Shown here in pieces: positions 20,570 to 30,167 of a DNA stretch of 64,000 nt. The stretch is from assembly GCF_026262505.1 (NCBI RefSeq), contig NC_067206.1, positions 930,001-994,000 of the forward strand, given 5' to 3'. A model generated the notes under the pieces. That model saw nothing but the letters and a program-made list of their open reading frames with translations. It did no database searches and was not told the origin of the DNA. Every line of letters begins with the position of its first letter. Positions within the stretch are counted from its first letter, which is position 1. Source of the DNA: Trichomonas vaginalis G3. Lineage: Eukaryota; Parabasalia; Trichomonadida; Trichomonadidae. Position numbers and translations under genes: made by a program.

Positions 20570-21467
20570 TTATTTTGCTGGAACTTTTGAATCTATTATT
20601 CCCTGTATTTGTTCATGAAGTTGATTTTTAGCTGTTTCATCGTAATTAATAGACCGAATATAATTCATTAATTGCATTCTTATAATCATCTGATTTCTCA
20701 AATTTTCTTTTATCTGATTCCTTAACTAAATCATAAGTTAAACCTCGTTGCTGATATAATGGTTTCTTAATTAAATCTTTGAATGCTTGAGATAAAGCAC
20801 CCGATGCAATTCTTGCTACTATAATTGGTTGGAATTGCTCTTTAAGTTCATCTTTAACATTTGCGAAAACTGGATCGAATAAAGCAACTTTAAAGAATTT
20901 CTTAGCTGAAATTTCAGGTCTAATATTTGCATATTGACCATCAAACTGGTTAGAATATCGTGGTAATCCATCCGGTCCCTCTTCAATAGCATTAATTCTT
21001 CATTGAAATAAGAATATGGATTATGCCGGTATGAATTAATTGGACCATTTTCACCTTCTCCAATGTATTGTTTAACAGCTTTTCCATTTTCATCAAATTG
21101 CATAGGATAACGTTCATTATATGCTTTACGTTTAGGATAATCAGATATAGTTAATTTATAACCATTTATGACTTTAATATTACCTTGACCATCAGTAACG
21201 AAAACTTCATTTATACCATCGGGTTTTCCATTTGGACCCGTAATGTCTGCTTCGTGTGCTTCCCAATTTGGACCATGACGTTTGGCATATGCTTGAGCTT
21301 CTGGTAATGTTAAAACGTTTCTCATTTGTTTAACATCTTTTTGAAGACCAGCAACAATATGAACTAATTCTTTCATTCCATCAGGAACTTTCATAGTTCT
21401 ATTATATGCACCCTTTTTTTGTTCCTTGTTTTAATGGAACCTGTAGAAGATTTGCTATTTCTGTCAT
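20570..21467 (-). pseudogene. Conserved Polinton protein of unknown function, frameshifted
   Basis: The ATG at 21467 gives [18 protein letters not shown]. An indel in the A-run follows and the frame is regained at the Met at 21394 ([21 protein letters not shown]). A long block follows: [51 protein letters not shown]. Two more frame changes lead through ARIASGALSQAFKDLIKKPLY to SKVPAK at 20570. The unbroken protein would be about 295 residues. The central Gly/Asp block is distinctive, but I cannot name the family. It sits between the VSCCG gene and the packaging ATPase on the same strand, so a virion role is plausible. Confidence 0.55.
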
Positions 21468-21507
21468 GTTTAATTATAAATAAAAAATAAAAATTAATTA
21501 TAAAAAG

Positions 21508-22333
21508 TTAATCAAATTTAACACTTCCTTTATTTAAATCAACTATTATTTTTCCATGTTCACCTAATTGCTGATATTGTGTGTAAAGTTCATTAATGCT
21601 CATTGGTAAATTCACTTGATAAAGCATAACGTTCAACTGTTGACGACTAAACCCACTGAAAATGAAAAGGTTGATAGATTTGATTTAATGTTTGTGCTTA
21701 ATGCTTTGAAGTATTGAACAGCCATAAAGAATGAACACTGAATGTGTCGACATTGAGTTAATAACTGATTAAAATATGATTTCTCATTTGTTATTAGTTT
21801 TGATTTCACTGCATCATCTAGAAAAATGAGTGAATGCAAAAATTCTCTATCAAAATTTGAAATAGAAAGTGTTTCAAATAATTCATCCCGTTGTTTATCA
21901 ATAATTTTATCCTCTAATCCTTGCTTCTTGATTGTATTATATAATTCTTTATACATTAAAAAGTTTTTTAAATAATCTTCTGCTTCTTCTTGTGATAAAT
22001 AAATAATTGGAATTTTGATTAAATGCTTTAAAGATTCAAATGTATCATCTGAAGGTGAACCTGAACGGTTGATATAAATTAACACATGTGAATGGGGGAA
22101 GTGTTAGCAATAATGATAATTTGTTTTAATATTGTTAATGTTTTACCTTTATTTTGTTTACCAATTGCTGCAGTGATTGAATTTAAGTAACATTCAGAAT
22201 ATGGAATTTTCATTAATTTTTCCTTAGATAGAGCATTTTTATTATCACTCAATGCTTCATTAATCATATCATCTACGTATGTATTATATACTCCTGCTAA
22301 TTCTTCATAAGGGGTGGATGAATTTAAATCCAT
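21508..22333 (-). pseudogene. FtsK/HerA-type genome packaging ATPase of element 1, two frameshifts
   Basis: The product would be the motor that packs DNA into the capsid (A32-like family in Polintons). The ATG at 22333 starts MDLNSSTPYEELAG. The Walker A is AIGKQNKGKTLTIL. A frame change in a C5 run near 22095 leads into VLIYINRSGSPSDD. The Walker B is HSLIFLDDAV. A sensor-like segment (QCSFFMAVQYFKAL) comes next, and a second frame change near 21640 leads into GFSRQQLNVMLYQV and the end KGSVKFD. About 275 residues in all. Intact Walker residues with only two single-base indels suggest recent death. It lies just downstream of the capsid gene. Confidence 0.75.
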
Positions 22334-22357
22334 TTAATCAAAAATAAATTTATAATT

Positions 22358-23998
22358 TTAAACATTTCTATTCATCAATATTTCATCATATGAACTTCTA
22401 TACTGTGGTGGTGTACCTGTTGGATGATATTTCAAACCTTCATCCGGTGTCCATGTCCAATATGTAGTCCTAGTAAACCAAACCTGAGGAGGATTTGTCA
22501 CCTTTGAACAGTAAGTGTCATTTTCACCCTGAATGATTGGATAAGCTTTCACTTGTACTGTAACTTGTGAGTTGAAAGTTTCTAATCCATCAAAGAATAT
22601 ACCCGCTCCATCACGTTGAACTGGAATAGTGCATAAGAATGAAGTTTGGTCTTTCCATGTTCTAGCTAATGGCGTGCCATCATCTGCATTCAGTGGTCTA
22701 GTTAATGAGTCCTCGTATTCTTCCGTGCATTCATTCACTCCATCTAAATCAGAAGCTTGAAGCATACGTGTAAAGAATATGTCACCCACTGTGGTCATCG
22801 CTTGATCGGGGAAGTTTCTGGAATCTATAGTGACCTGAAGACCTCGAAGCATTGGATTTTCTAAAACTGTTCTTTGCATTGCATTCTTCGGAAATGTTAA
22901 CACAACATCTGTAACATTATGAAGAGCGTATGAGAAATCTGAGCTAATACCTTCAGGAGTGATGCAACCTCCATTTAGTGAACGAACGTCAATATGTTGA
23001 GCTGGAATCATGAATGGATCTTCCTTACTAAATAAACGTGGTATTGCTTTAACCGATTCTTCAATTAAACCGTATCCTGGTGTAATGCATTTATCCTCTA
23101 AAACTTCCATCTTTGTGCATGAAATAATAACACCATCAACTGTTGCGTCAGCAGATGTAGCGGCTAAGCTTGTAATTAATTTGGCAGGAAGTCCGATTTG
23201 TTGGAATTTGCGATCATATTTATAAACATGATTCATAATCTTTTCATAATTTTCATCAGTTATCTTTTCATAAACGTAATTTTGTAAATCAGCAACTCTT
23301 AACGGGTCAACCTGACAAAATACTAAAGTATCCCTGAAAACATAATATTTAAGAATGATATCACCAAATGATTTAGGATAATCATCGAACGCCTGAAATG
23401 CTAACAAATCATTTACCGGAATAATCATATCAAAAGTGACATCAACTTCTTCATTTGCTTTCTTGAAAACTTCTGAAGGGTCAATATATTTACCACATAC
23501 TGAGTTATCATATTTTTGAACATTATTATATAACGAATGAACAAACTTTTTAACTTTCCTTTCTGATTTTGGTTTATATGTTGCAAATGCGAAAGATTCA
23601 CGGGCGCAATCCATCTGAAGATAACCGGCATCACCTCTTTCAGTTTCTACTTCTAATTGTTTAAAGCTTTGATTTGATGATTTGTAACCAACGAATAAAC
23701 GCATGCATTTAAAAGCAGCATCACATGTGAAAGCTTTATTTGAAACAAGAGTTGCTTTAACTTTGCGTTTAATATATGTGTCACCTAATTGGTTCACATC
23801 ATGAGCTGGATTTGTAATTCTTAAATGAGTTTGTTTATCATCAAAATATGGAGCATCAGAGTCATAGCATGAACTTTCAAGTTCTCTATAATATCTTCTA
23901 CCGTCATTCTTTGCGAATATTTCATTTATCTTTTCGAATGAATGAAACACATTTCCATTAATCGGTTTGGTGTTTGGCACTAAATAGTTAGTCGTCAT
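22358..23998 (-). CDS. mcp: Major capsid protein of element 1 (double jelly-roll type)
   Basis: This intact 546-aa protein is the right size for a Polinton major capsid protein, which forms trimeric hexons. The ATG at 23998 begins MTTNYLVPNTKPINGN. The sequence is beta-rich throughout, with LHNVTDVVLTFPK, the strand SQVTVQVKAYPI, and a Trp/Pro-rich C-terminus (VWFTRTTYWTWTPDEG). It lies next to the packaging ATPase on the same strand, the usual morphogenesis pairing. The assignment rests on length, beta pattern, context and resemblance in layout to the element 2 capsid. The double jelly-roll fold cannot be confirmed by eye. It is the only large gene in element 1 with no indel. Confidence 0.72.
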   Translation of the reverse strand: MTTNYLVPNTKPINGNVFHSFEKINEIFAKNDGRRYYRELESSCYDSDAPYFDDKQTHLRITNPAHDVNQLGDTYIKRKVKATLVSNKAFTCDAAFKCMRLFVGYKSSNQSFKQLEVETERGDAGYLQMDCARESFAFATYKPKSERKVKKFVHSLYNNVQKYDNSVCGKYIDPSEVFKKANEEVDVTFDMIIPVNDLLAFQAFDDYPKSFGDIILKYYVFRDTLVFCQVDPLRVADLQNYVYEKITDENYEKIMNHVYKYDRKFQQIGLPAKLITSLAATSADATVDGVIISCTKMEVLEDKCITPGYGLIEESVKAIPRLFSKEDPFMIPAQHIDVRSLNGGCITPEGISSDFSYALHNVTDVVLTFPKNAMQRTVLENPMLRGLQVTIDSRNFPDQAMTTVGDIFFTRMLQASDLDGVNECTEEYEDSLTRPLNADDGTPLARTWKDQTSFLCTIPVQRDGAGIFFDGLETFNSQVTVQVKAYPIIQGENDTYCSKVTNPPQVWFTRTTYWTWTPDEGLKYHPTGTPPQYRSSYDEILMNRNV

Positions 23999-24053
23999 TT
24001 ATTAATAAATAAAAAATCAAAATTAAAAGATGAAAATGAATTTTTAATTTTAA

Positions 24054-26324
24054 GGATACCCTTACGTGTCAGATTTTTTGCGCATACGAAGAAGTCATGC
24101 TAGACATGAGCTATAAACCTGAAATTTTAGCAACATATTTAAAACTTTTTAAACTACAATACACTTTAATATTCAAGAACAAAAATATTCTTTTTAGAAA
24201 TTACATAATTATTTTATGTGAAATCTATATAAAAACATATTTTGCGAGCGTAACTTTTTTCTTTATAAGCACCTTATATGACTGATAAACTGTGAAGGCA
24301 CATAATTGTTAATTCATAGAGTTGATATGTTTCCAAAATTGAGAGGAAATTTGAAAATTGAATACCCTTTCAATTCAATTTTCAAAAGATATCAGCTCCT
24401 TCAATAATTGAAGGACGATTTTGATCATTTGCTCTTAAAACAAGTATGCCATGGAGAAAAAAGTTACGCTCGCAAATCTGAAATATAACTATCATATAAA
24501 AAAATTAAATTTCTAATTTTTTACTCTATAGATATTATTGGCCACTTGTGTAATGCATAAAAGTTTATGTCATATGCATACATTTGGAAGTATGGGAGAC
24601 GAGGGAAATTACTTCTATGAGGCACTAGGATTTTTAAAAATTTCTCTATCGGACTCACCATTCAATTTCTCGAAAATTAAAAAAAATCAATAATAGCTAA
24701 AATGTATTATGCATAACAAATTTTAATGTTACACGGTATTTTTTGAACTTCATGACATGAATTTTCTTTATATTATTTTTTTTTTGGATTTTCTATGATT
24801 TATGCGATAGGCTGGAACAACATTGTAAGTGCAATGATATCATTTATAGAGAAATCTAAAACTTCAGCATTCAGAACTCGCAACCACAAAATATTCATTT
24901 GCTAAGTAAGTAAAGTTGATTAAGTTCGACACTTAGCTTTTATACGTAAAACCAAGTGTGTATTATTATTTCATGTTAAATTATTGAGAAAAAATAAATT
25001 GTAAGAGAAACGATACTGATTATTGAAATAATATTGAGGGTAGCTGCAGATTTCTTCATTAACATGCCGGAAATTTGTTAATCTTGGTTTTCTATCATAA
25101 AATCTGTCGAAGAATCTAAAAACGGAGATATGAAATAGAGATCATGTAAATCTAGAGTATCCTGTCAGAAAAATAGACTAAGCATGTAACCCTTTTTTTG
25201 GTCATAAACACTTTTTACCACTTAGTCATACAGATGATCATTAAATTTAAACGAGCACTTTTTTGTCAGAATTTATTCTTTTACAAAGACAGAAGATTTT
25301 AGTATTATTTAATATTAGTGCTGTAGCAAAATTCAAAAAACGGTGAAAATTCAGTGAATTTGTGAATTCACATTTTTTTTCGACATTTTTCTTGATATAT
25401 CCATGCACATTAAGAACACAGCTTTGATACGCTTAAAAAAGCATATTTCATATGAAATTGTTAAAGAAATAAACAATTTATATAAAAATTGCACTTATGG
25501 GCAGTTTAGATATATAATTTATATATAACATATATACAAATCCATAGACAAAGTGCAATAACTACAATGTTGTAGAAAATTACAGCAGAAATACTGACTT
25601 TTTGAAGGATAATAAGAATTCTTCTAAATGTTGTATTTTTATAATTTGATTGATTTTTTTACTATTTCATTAATCTTTTATGAATAATAATTATTTTTAA
25701 TATATGTGCTATTAAAATTTCAAATTTTGACTAATATATCTAAGTTATCTGAACGAAACATTTAGAAAATATCATACTTACATTGAAATAGCAAGTAGAG
25801 CATATTAATAGCAAGTTTCTTGGCTTTATATCTATCATCTATTGTTGTTTGATCAAACAAAATTCACTCTATTATATGGTGTCAATTAATTAAAACAATT
25901 TTTAATAGTTATTTATTTAGTGCGAATAAGTGCAAACTCATAAATGAATAACTTAATAGTAGAAATGAATTATCTGATATAAATCTCACATTTTGTCATC
26001 AGAAATACTTTAATTGCATACGCATAACTATTAGTAATACGTCTGGAGTGTCAATTAATAACAATCCCACAACAAGTAAAATTCAGATTTTTATTAAACT
26101 TATTTTTTCCTAAAAGTTTTCTCAAATTACTATATATACATATGTGGATAAAATAATAGTAATATTGTAAAAAATTAAATAATTTTTTTATTTGAGAACC
26201 TCTCAAAAGTTCTTTCAATTTATCAATTGTTTCAGTTTGATGTATATTCATTTCTGGAGCCTAAAACTTTAGCAATCATGACAATATCATATTCTCTTTC
26301 TAACTACGCAATGTAAGGGTATCC
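24054..26324. mobile_element. 2.27-kb TTAA-target transposon without coding capacity
   Basis: The termini are inverted copies GGATACCCTTAC at the left and its complement at the right. The element is flanked by TTAA at 24050-24053 and 26325-26328. The interior is very AT-rich with no transposase. One short minus-strand frame near 26051-26250 could be a gene scrap. It contains a second smaller inverted-repeat element (24241-24476). It sits between the capsid gene and the small gene cluster and leaves both intact. TTAA sites suggest mobilisation by a Kolobok or piggyBac type transposase supplied elsewhere. Confidence 0.82.
24241..24476. mobile_element. 236-bp MITE nested in the TTAA element
   Basis: It is bounded by near-perfect 22-bp inverted repeats, TTTGCGAGCGTAACTTTTTT at the left and the complement at the right. 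There is no coding frame and no clear target duplication. The size and structure fit a MITE. It is nested inside 24054-26324, which is itself inside element 1. Confidence 0.65.
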
Positions 26325-26349
26325 TTAATGAAATAATCAGGGGTATTAT

Positions 26350-26622
26350 TATTGTCGTCTGGCGGTTTTAGACGACAATGCGAATTTTCAAATAATAGGA
26401 TTTTTAGCCAGATAAAGAGCTACTCCATATATCATGCGTGTTTGCATACTATATACATAGATGGAATTGATGTTCTTCCTTTATTTAGGTACCGAAACAT
26501 GCTTGAAAAATCTATTTTTTAGACGACAACGATAATTTTGTCACTTTTCCAGACGACAATAATAATTTGTCACCTTTTTAGACGACAATAATAATTTTGT
26601 CACTTTTTCCAGACGACAATAA
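26350..26622. repeat. AGACGACAAT...GTCACTTTT tandem repeats upstream of a pVI-like gene
   Basis: Three copies of a ~30-bp unit, AGACGACAATAATAATTTTG plus TCACTTTT(T)CC, run from 26521 to 26610, with a fourth partial copy to 26622. A diverged hairpin of the same word (TTGTCGTCT...AGACGACAA) lies at about 26354-26377. The array ends 21 bases before the ATG of the gene at 26644. Each unit carries TCACTTTT, which fits the trichomonad initiator TCAYTW in the forward orientation. It could be a repeated promoter. Confidence 0.6.
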
Positions 26623-26643
26623 AACATCCTCAAATAATCAACT

Positions 26644-26859
26644 ATGGCTGCGGGTATATTTAAGAAACTGTGGGATAGAGTAAAAAGAGGGGCGAGTAAA
26701 GTTTGGGAAACATTGAAGAAGGGAGCAAATTGGATATTTAAGAATAAAGAAGCAATTAGTGACGTTGCTGAATCAATAACACCAAAAGCTGCCCCAATAA
26801 GAGGAGTTTTAAATAAAGGAGAAAAAGTTTATCAAAGACTACAACCGATACTAAGATAA
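26644..26859 (+). CDS. Small amphipathic pVI-like protein A (element 1)
   Basis: This 71-aa basic protein starts MAAGIFKKLWDRVKRGASK. It has W/K/G amphipathic helix segments (VWETLKKGANWIFKNK) and a short C-terminal helix. It resembles the 80-aa (57489) and 133-aa (53723) proteins of element 2 and its convergent neighbour at 26889. In Polintons and adenoviruses such small amphipathic minor capsid or membrane-lytic proteins (pVI class) sit inside the virion. The role here is inferred from composition and context only. The frame is intact. Confidence 0.5.
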   Translation: MAAGIFKKLWDRVKRGASKVWETLKKGANWIFKNKEAISDVAESITPKAAPIRGVLNKGEKVYQRLQPILR

Positions 26860-26888
26860 AAATAATTTTAAAATAATTTATTTTTCCA

Positions 26889-27125
26889 CTATCTACCCCC
26901 TATTTTATTAAGTATTCCTTCAGCTATTCCACCAACTGCGTTACCTGCTTATGCTCCCATCACTGGATTACCTGCTTTAGTACCTAATACTCCACCTATG
27001 ATAGTTCCTGCCGTTTTCGCTACTGGTGCCAAAAAGTTTGCAATGGGTTTAATAATCTTTTTATAAACCCAACCCGCAGCTTTCTTAATTCCATCCCATA
27101 ATTTTTTAAAGAATCCTGCCGCCAT
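26889..27125 (-). pseudogene. Small amphipathic pVI-like protein B with in-frame stop
   Basis: On the minus strand from the ATG at 27125 the frame starts MAAGFFKKLWDGIKKAAGW, clearly a paralogue of the convergent gene at 26644. A Gly/Ala-rich membrane-active-looking stretch follows (AKTAGTIIGGVLGTKAG). An in-frame TAA interrupts it after PVMGA, and the frame then continues AGNAVGGIAEGILNKIGGR to the stop at 26889. The two genes face each other with 29 bases between their stops, an inverted duplication. Confidence 0.6.
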
Positions 27126-27191
27126 TTCTGATTTAATATTAATTAAAAAATATATTTCATCACTTATATTCTAATTTTTATTTAATGTTAA

Positions 27192-27560
27192 ATGAAACCG
27201 ATTTTAAAAATAAATGAAACAGAGGAGGAAGAAATAAATGAAAGTGAAAATGTTCAACAAAAAATAAACGTTGTTAAACCAATTACTGAAATAAAATTTT
27301 TTTCATCTGTTGAAGAATTTAATGACTATTATGCTAATAATAAAAAATTATTTGAAGAATTGACAACATGTAAATTGAATAAAATGTTTAAAGTTGACGG
27401 ATTCAAAATTTCAAAAATAAAGGGGGTGGTTAGTTTGAAATCTATTCCTCAATCAAGAATCACCTCATTAATGAAAATAGATGATTTAACAAAAAGAATA
27501 GAAGAGATTGAAGAAAGAATGAATCAAATAATTGATTTCATAAATTCAAATAATCATTAG
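27192..27560 (+). CDS. Element 1 hypothetical coiled-coil protein
   Basis: This intact 122-aa frame with ATG at 27192 has an acidic N-terminus (NETEEEEINESEN) and a central block VEEFNDYYANNKKLFEEL. The heptad C-terminal end IDDLTKRIEEIEERMNQII predicts a coiled coil, so it may oligomerise. It converges on the gene at 27565 with 4 bases between the stops. I recognise no family. Confidence 0.5.
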   Translation: MKPILKINETEEEEINESENVQQKINVVKPITEIKFFSSVEEFNDYYANNKKLFEELTTCKLNKMFKVDGFKISKIKGVVSLKSIPQSRITSLMKIDDLTKRIEEIEERMNQIIDFINSNNH

Positions 27561-27564
27561 TTTC

Positions 27565-28044
27565 TTAAAGTTCTATGTTGAACTCATCAAATTCTTCTTC
27601 ATCATTACCATTACCATTACCTTTAGCAAGTTTATTTACTCTTTCAACTTTATCTTTTGATAGTCTTTCGTTTAATTTTTTCTGAAGTTTTTCGTTACCA
27701 AGTTCTAAAATTTTACACGGATGATATTTAAACCCGTTAAATTCTTTTTCCTCAGTTTTAATCATTAATCTACAAAGAACTTTAGTGAGGTGGTTTTGTT
27801 GTTTAAACCATTTATCCTTAATATTTGTTATAAATTCAATATCTGGAATTAATTCCCAAATTTTTGAATTTTCGATTAATTTACCATCAAATGCAAAAGC
27901 AATAGGTTTAATATTAAACTTACCTTTATAAAATAAACTTTGTATGTAATCATCAAAATAAACGTCTACTTGTTTAACCTGGGTGAGAATTGGTGAAAGT
28001 TTATCCATTAATTGATTCACAGTCACGAATTTTGATTCACTCAT
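27565..28044 (-). CDS. Acidic-tailed conserved Polinton protein, candidate ssDNA-binding protein
   Basis: This intact 159-aa protein starts MSESKFVTVNQLMDKLSPIL. It is homologous along its length to the element 2 protein at 45445 (MAKFISVNKYMTEVKDKLAPF). Shared features are an N-terminal helix, then VDVYFDDY/LNVYFYHF, IKPIAFAF/VEPVKFAIV, and a Lys-rich region. Both end in an acidic tail closed by hydrophobics (EEEFDEFNIEL here, IDIDPEMF there). Such tails typify bacterial and phage SSBs, where they recruit partners. In element 2 the gene directly follows the helicase. The SSB role is an inference. Confidence 0.5.
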   Translation of the reverse strand: MSESKFVTVNQLMDKLSPILTQVKQVDVYFDDYIQSLFYKGKFNIKPIAFAFDGKLIENSKIWELIPDIEFITNIKDKWFKQQNHLTKVLCRLMIKTEEKEFNGFKYHPCKILELGNEKLQKKLNERLSKDKVERVNKLAKGNGNGNDEEEFDEFNIEL

Positions 28045-28108
28045 TTCTTACGAATTAAAAAAATAAATTATTCAAAAATGTAAGACATGAATTTTTAAAG
28101 TTTATTTT

Positions 28109-28700
28109 TTATTCATGAAAATAATTATTTCTAATTTCTTTTACTCTCTCGTATATACTAGATTTAAAGAATTCGGAACTTTTACCATAATCTCCTAAAT
28201 GTTTTCTTATCCCTAACGTGTGCCAGTTATTATATGAAACTGAATAAACTTTATCTTTATCTTTACACCTTTCATCACTTCCAATATATTTATATCTCAG
28301 TTTTGATTTAGCATTTTCATATTCATTAGCGTTTAATAATTCACAATCTTCCTTTTTTAAATTGATGTTTAAGATATTCAGGATTTAATACTCTACGTTT
28401 ATATGCTCCTAACTTAGTTCTAAAGGTTTTTCTACAAAATTTAGGAATTCCATCCTCTTTAATGTCATCAATGATTTCCATTTCATTATTTTCAATTTCT
28501 TCTTCTCGTTTATGAGGTCTTTGATTATGACTCCATTGATTCCATGAAATTAAATATTCTTTATCATTATATTTATACCTCATTAGCTTATTTTGGCTTT
28601 CATATTCATTTAATAATTCACAATCTTCATTTTTAAATTGAAGTTTAACCCATTCAGGATTTAAACAATGTTTAATTAATCGCGGAATATCTGACATCAT
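28109..28700 (-). pseudogene. TIR-encoded two-unit protein, right copy, one frameshift
   Basis: The ATG pair at 28700 starts the same 85 residues as the left TIR gene at 10089. Beyond the TIR boundary the frame continues PKFCRKTFRTKLGAYKRR into VLNPEYLKHQFKK, where one indel near 28355 shifts the phase. The other phase continues LLNANEYENAKSKLRYKYIG, then VYSVSYNNWHTLGIRKH and a tail to the stop at 28109. The second half is a diverged repeat of the first (LNPEWVKLQF / LNPEYLKHQF; RYKYND / RYKYIG; SWNQW / SYNNW). Each unit could be one nucleic-acid-binding module. This is the fuller of the two copies, about 195 residues. Confidence 0.55.
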
Positions 28701-28814
28701 CTATATATAGCTTCTTTTATAAAAGATAAAAAAAATAAATTATTTTAAAATTAATGTTAATTTTTTAATGATTTATAAATAAATATATTTTAATGCATCG
28801 TCTATATATAGATG
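28445..28814. repeat. Element 1 right terminal inverted repeat, inner 370 bp
   Basis: This is the inner part of the right arm. The outer 39 bases are at 30064-30102, separated by the foldback element and its 4-bp duplication. It pairs with 9975-10344 on the left. Confidence 0.92.
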
Positions 28815-30059
28815 TGTTGTAAACAGAAATTCATCAAAAGTGACACCTCAGAAAAGCTAAAATATTGAATTTTTGGAACTTTTGATAGAGCACGTTTTTA
28901 AATATTAATTAAAGTAAATGTATATTTTGTAAAGATTCTTTTTAATAAAAAAATAAAATTTTGAAGAAGAACACAAATCTTCTGAAAAATAATATCACAT
29001 AAACTCATACTATTTTCTAATATATAACTATTTTATATAAAAATCAAATTCAATGATCTTAAAAGCGAAGGATAACCTCAAAATTTACGAATATAATGAG
29101 TGGGAATATAATGCTTATCTATCATAAAACCATATGAAATATCAATTTTTGCTTTACGCCTAATTTTTGACGACAATTAGCAAAAAATGTTAAATGTTTA
29201 ACACTCAGTCCATTTGAATATGAAAAATAAAATGACTTTGATTAAATGTTTTTATTTATCATGCAATTCTTCTTGCGACCAAAGATTTGAATAAAAGTTC
29301 AAAAAATAAGATAGCTTAAAAATAAATATACGGTAGTGTTTACTAGATGAATAGTATATAAATTCTATTAAAATGGATTTGATCCAAAAAATATAAAACC
29401 AAAATAATTGTTATAATTTAAATGAAGAAGTAATTTAAAACGATTTTATTTATGATCAAATTTTATATATTTTTTTGGATCAAATCCATTTTAATAGAAT
29501 TTATATACTATTCATCTATTAGTAAACACTACCGTATATTATTTTTTAAGCTATCTTATTTTTTGAACTTTTATTCAAATCTTTGGTCGCAAGAAGAATT
29601 GCATGATAAATAAAAACATTTAATCAAAGTCAATTTATTTTTCATATTCAAATGGACTGAGTGTTAACATTTAACATTTTTTGCTAATTGTCGTCAAAAA
29701 TTAGGCGTAAGCAAAAATTGAATTTCATATGGTTTTATGATAGATAAGCATTATATTCCCACTCATTATATTCGTAAATTTTGAGGTTTATCCTTCGCTT
29801 TTAAGATCATTGAATTTGATTTTTATATAAAATAGTTATATATTAGAAAATAATATGAGTTTATGTGATATTATTTTTCAGAAGATTTCATTCTATATGC
29901 CTATGAAAAGTACTCTCAAAACTAACTTTTTCCTAATTATAATTAAATCTAGAATATTGTATTATGCTTAGTATTATTTCATTTTTCTCATTCAATTTAG
30001 AATTTACAAATGTCAAAAAATTGAGAGCTGTCACTTTTGATGAATTTCTGTTTATTACA
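28815..30059. mobile_element. 1.25-kb foldback element inserted in the right TIR
   Basis: It is a long palindrome. The ends are inverted copies starting TGT..TAAACAGAAATTCATC, and the inner arms (about 28975-29393 against 29463-29885) are nearly identical, facing a ~70-bp loop. A middle zone of each arm is diverged. It has no coding frame. It is flanked by GATG at 28811-28814 and 30060-30063. Removing it together with one GATG restores a right TIR of exactly the left TIR's length. A single strand could form a ~420-bp hairpin, so this locus may give double-stranded RNA or be unstable when cloned. Confidence 0.88.
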
Positions 30060-30167
30060 GATGTAACAAAAAAAGTCACTAAACCCGTCATATCCTACTA
30101 CTGAGATTAGTTCACAATTTTTGATAATAAATTTTTCTGAGCATAAATCTAAAAAAAAAGTAAACAT

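Larger units (their letters stand above)
9936..30102. mobile_element. Element 1: decayed Maverick/Polinton
   Basis: The two ends are inverted copies starting AGTAGTA and ending TACTACT, so the termini are 5'-AG...CT-3' as is usual for Polintons. They are flanked by a perfect 6-bp duplication GAGATT at 9930-9935 and 30103-30108. Six-bp duplications are the hallmark of Polinton integrase. The total is 20,167 bp, but about 5.5 kb of that is later insertions: a TTAA element at 10840-11547, a mariner at 16875-18176, a TTAA element at 24054-26324 and a foldback at 28815-30059. The native element is therefore about 14.6 kb. Its genes are PolB, integrase, packaging ATPase, major capsid protein and small conserved genes. 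Most carry indels, so the element is almost certainly dead. Confidence 0.93.

Noticed and set aside
26051-26251. 66-aa minus-strand frame in the TTAA transposon
   Set aside because: It is AT-rich and Asn/Lys/Phe/Ile-biased as expected from composition, with no transposase motif.
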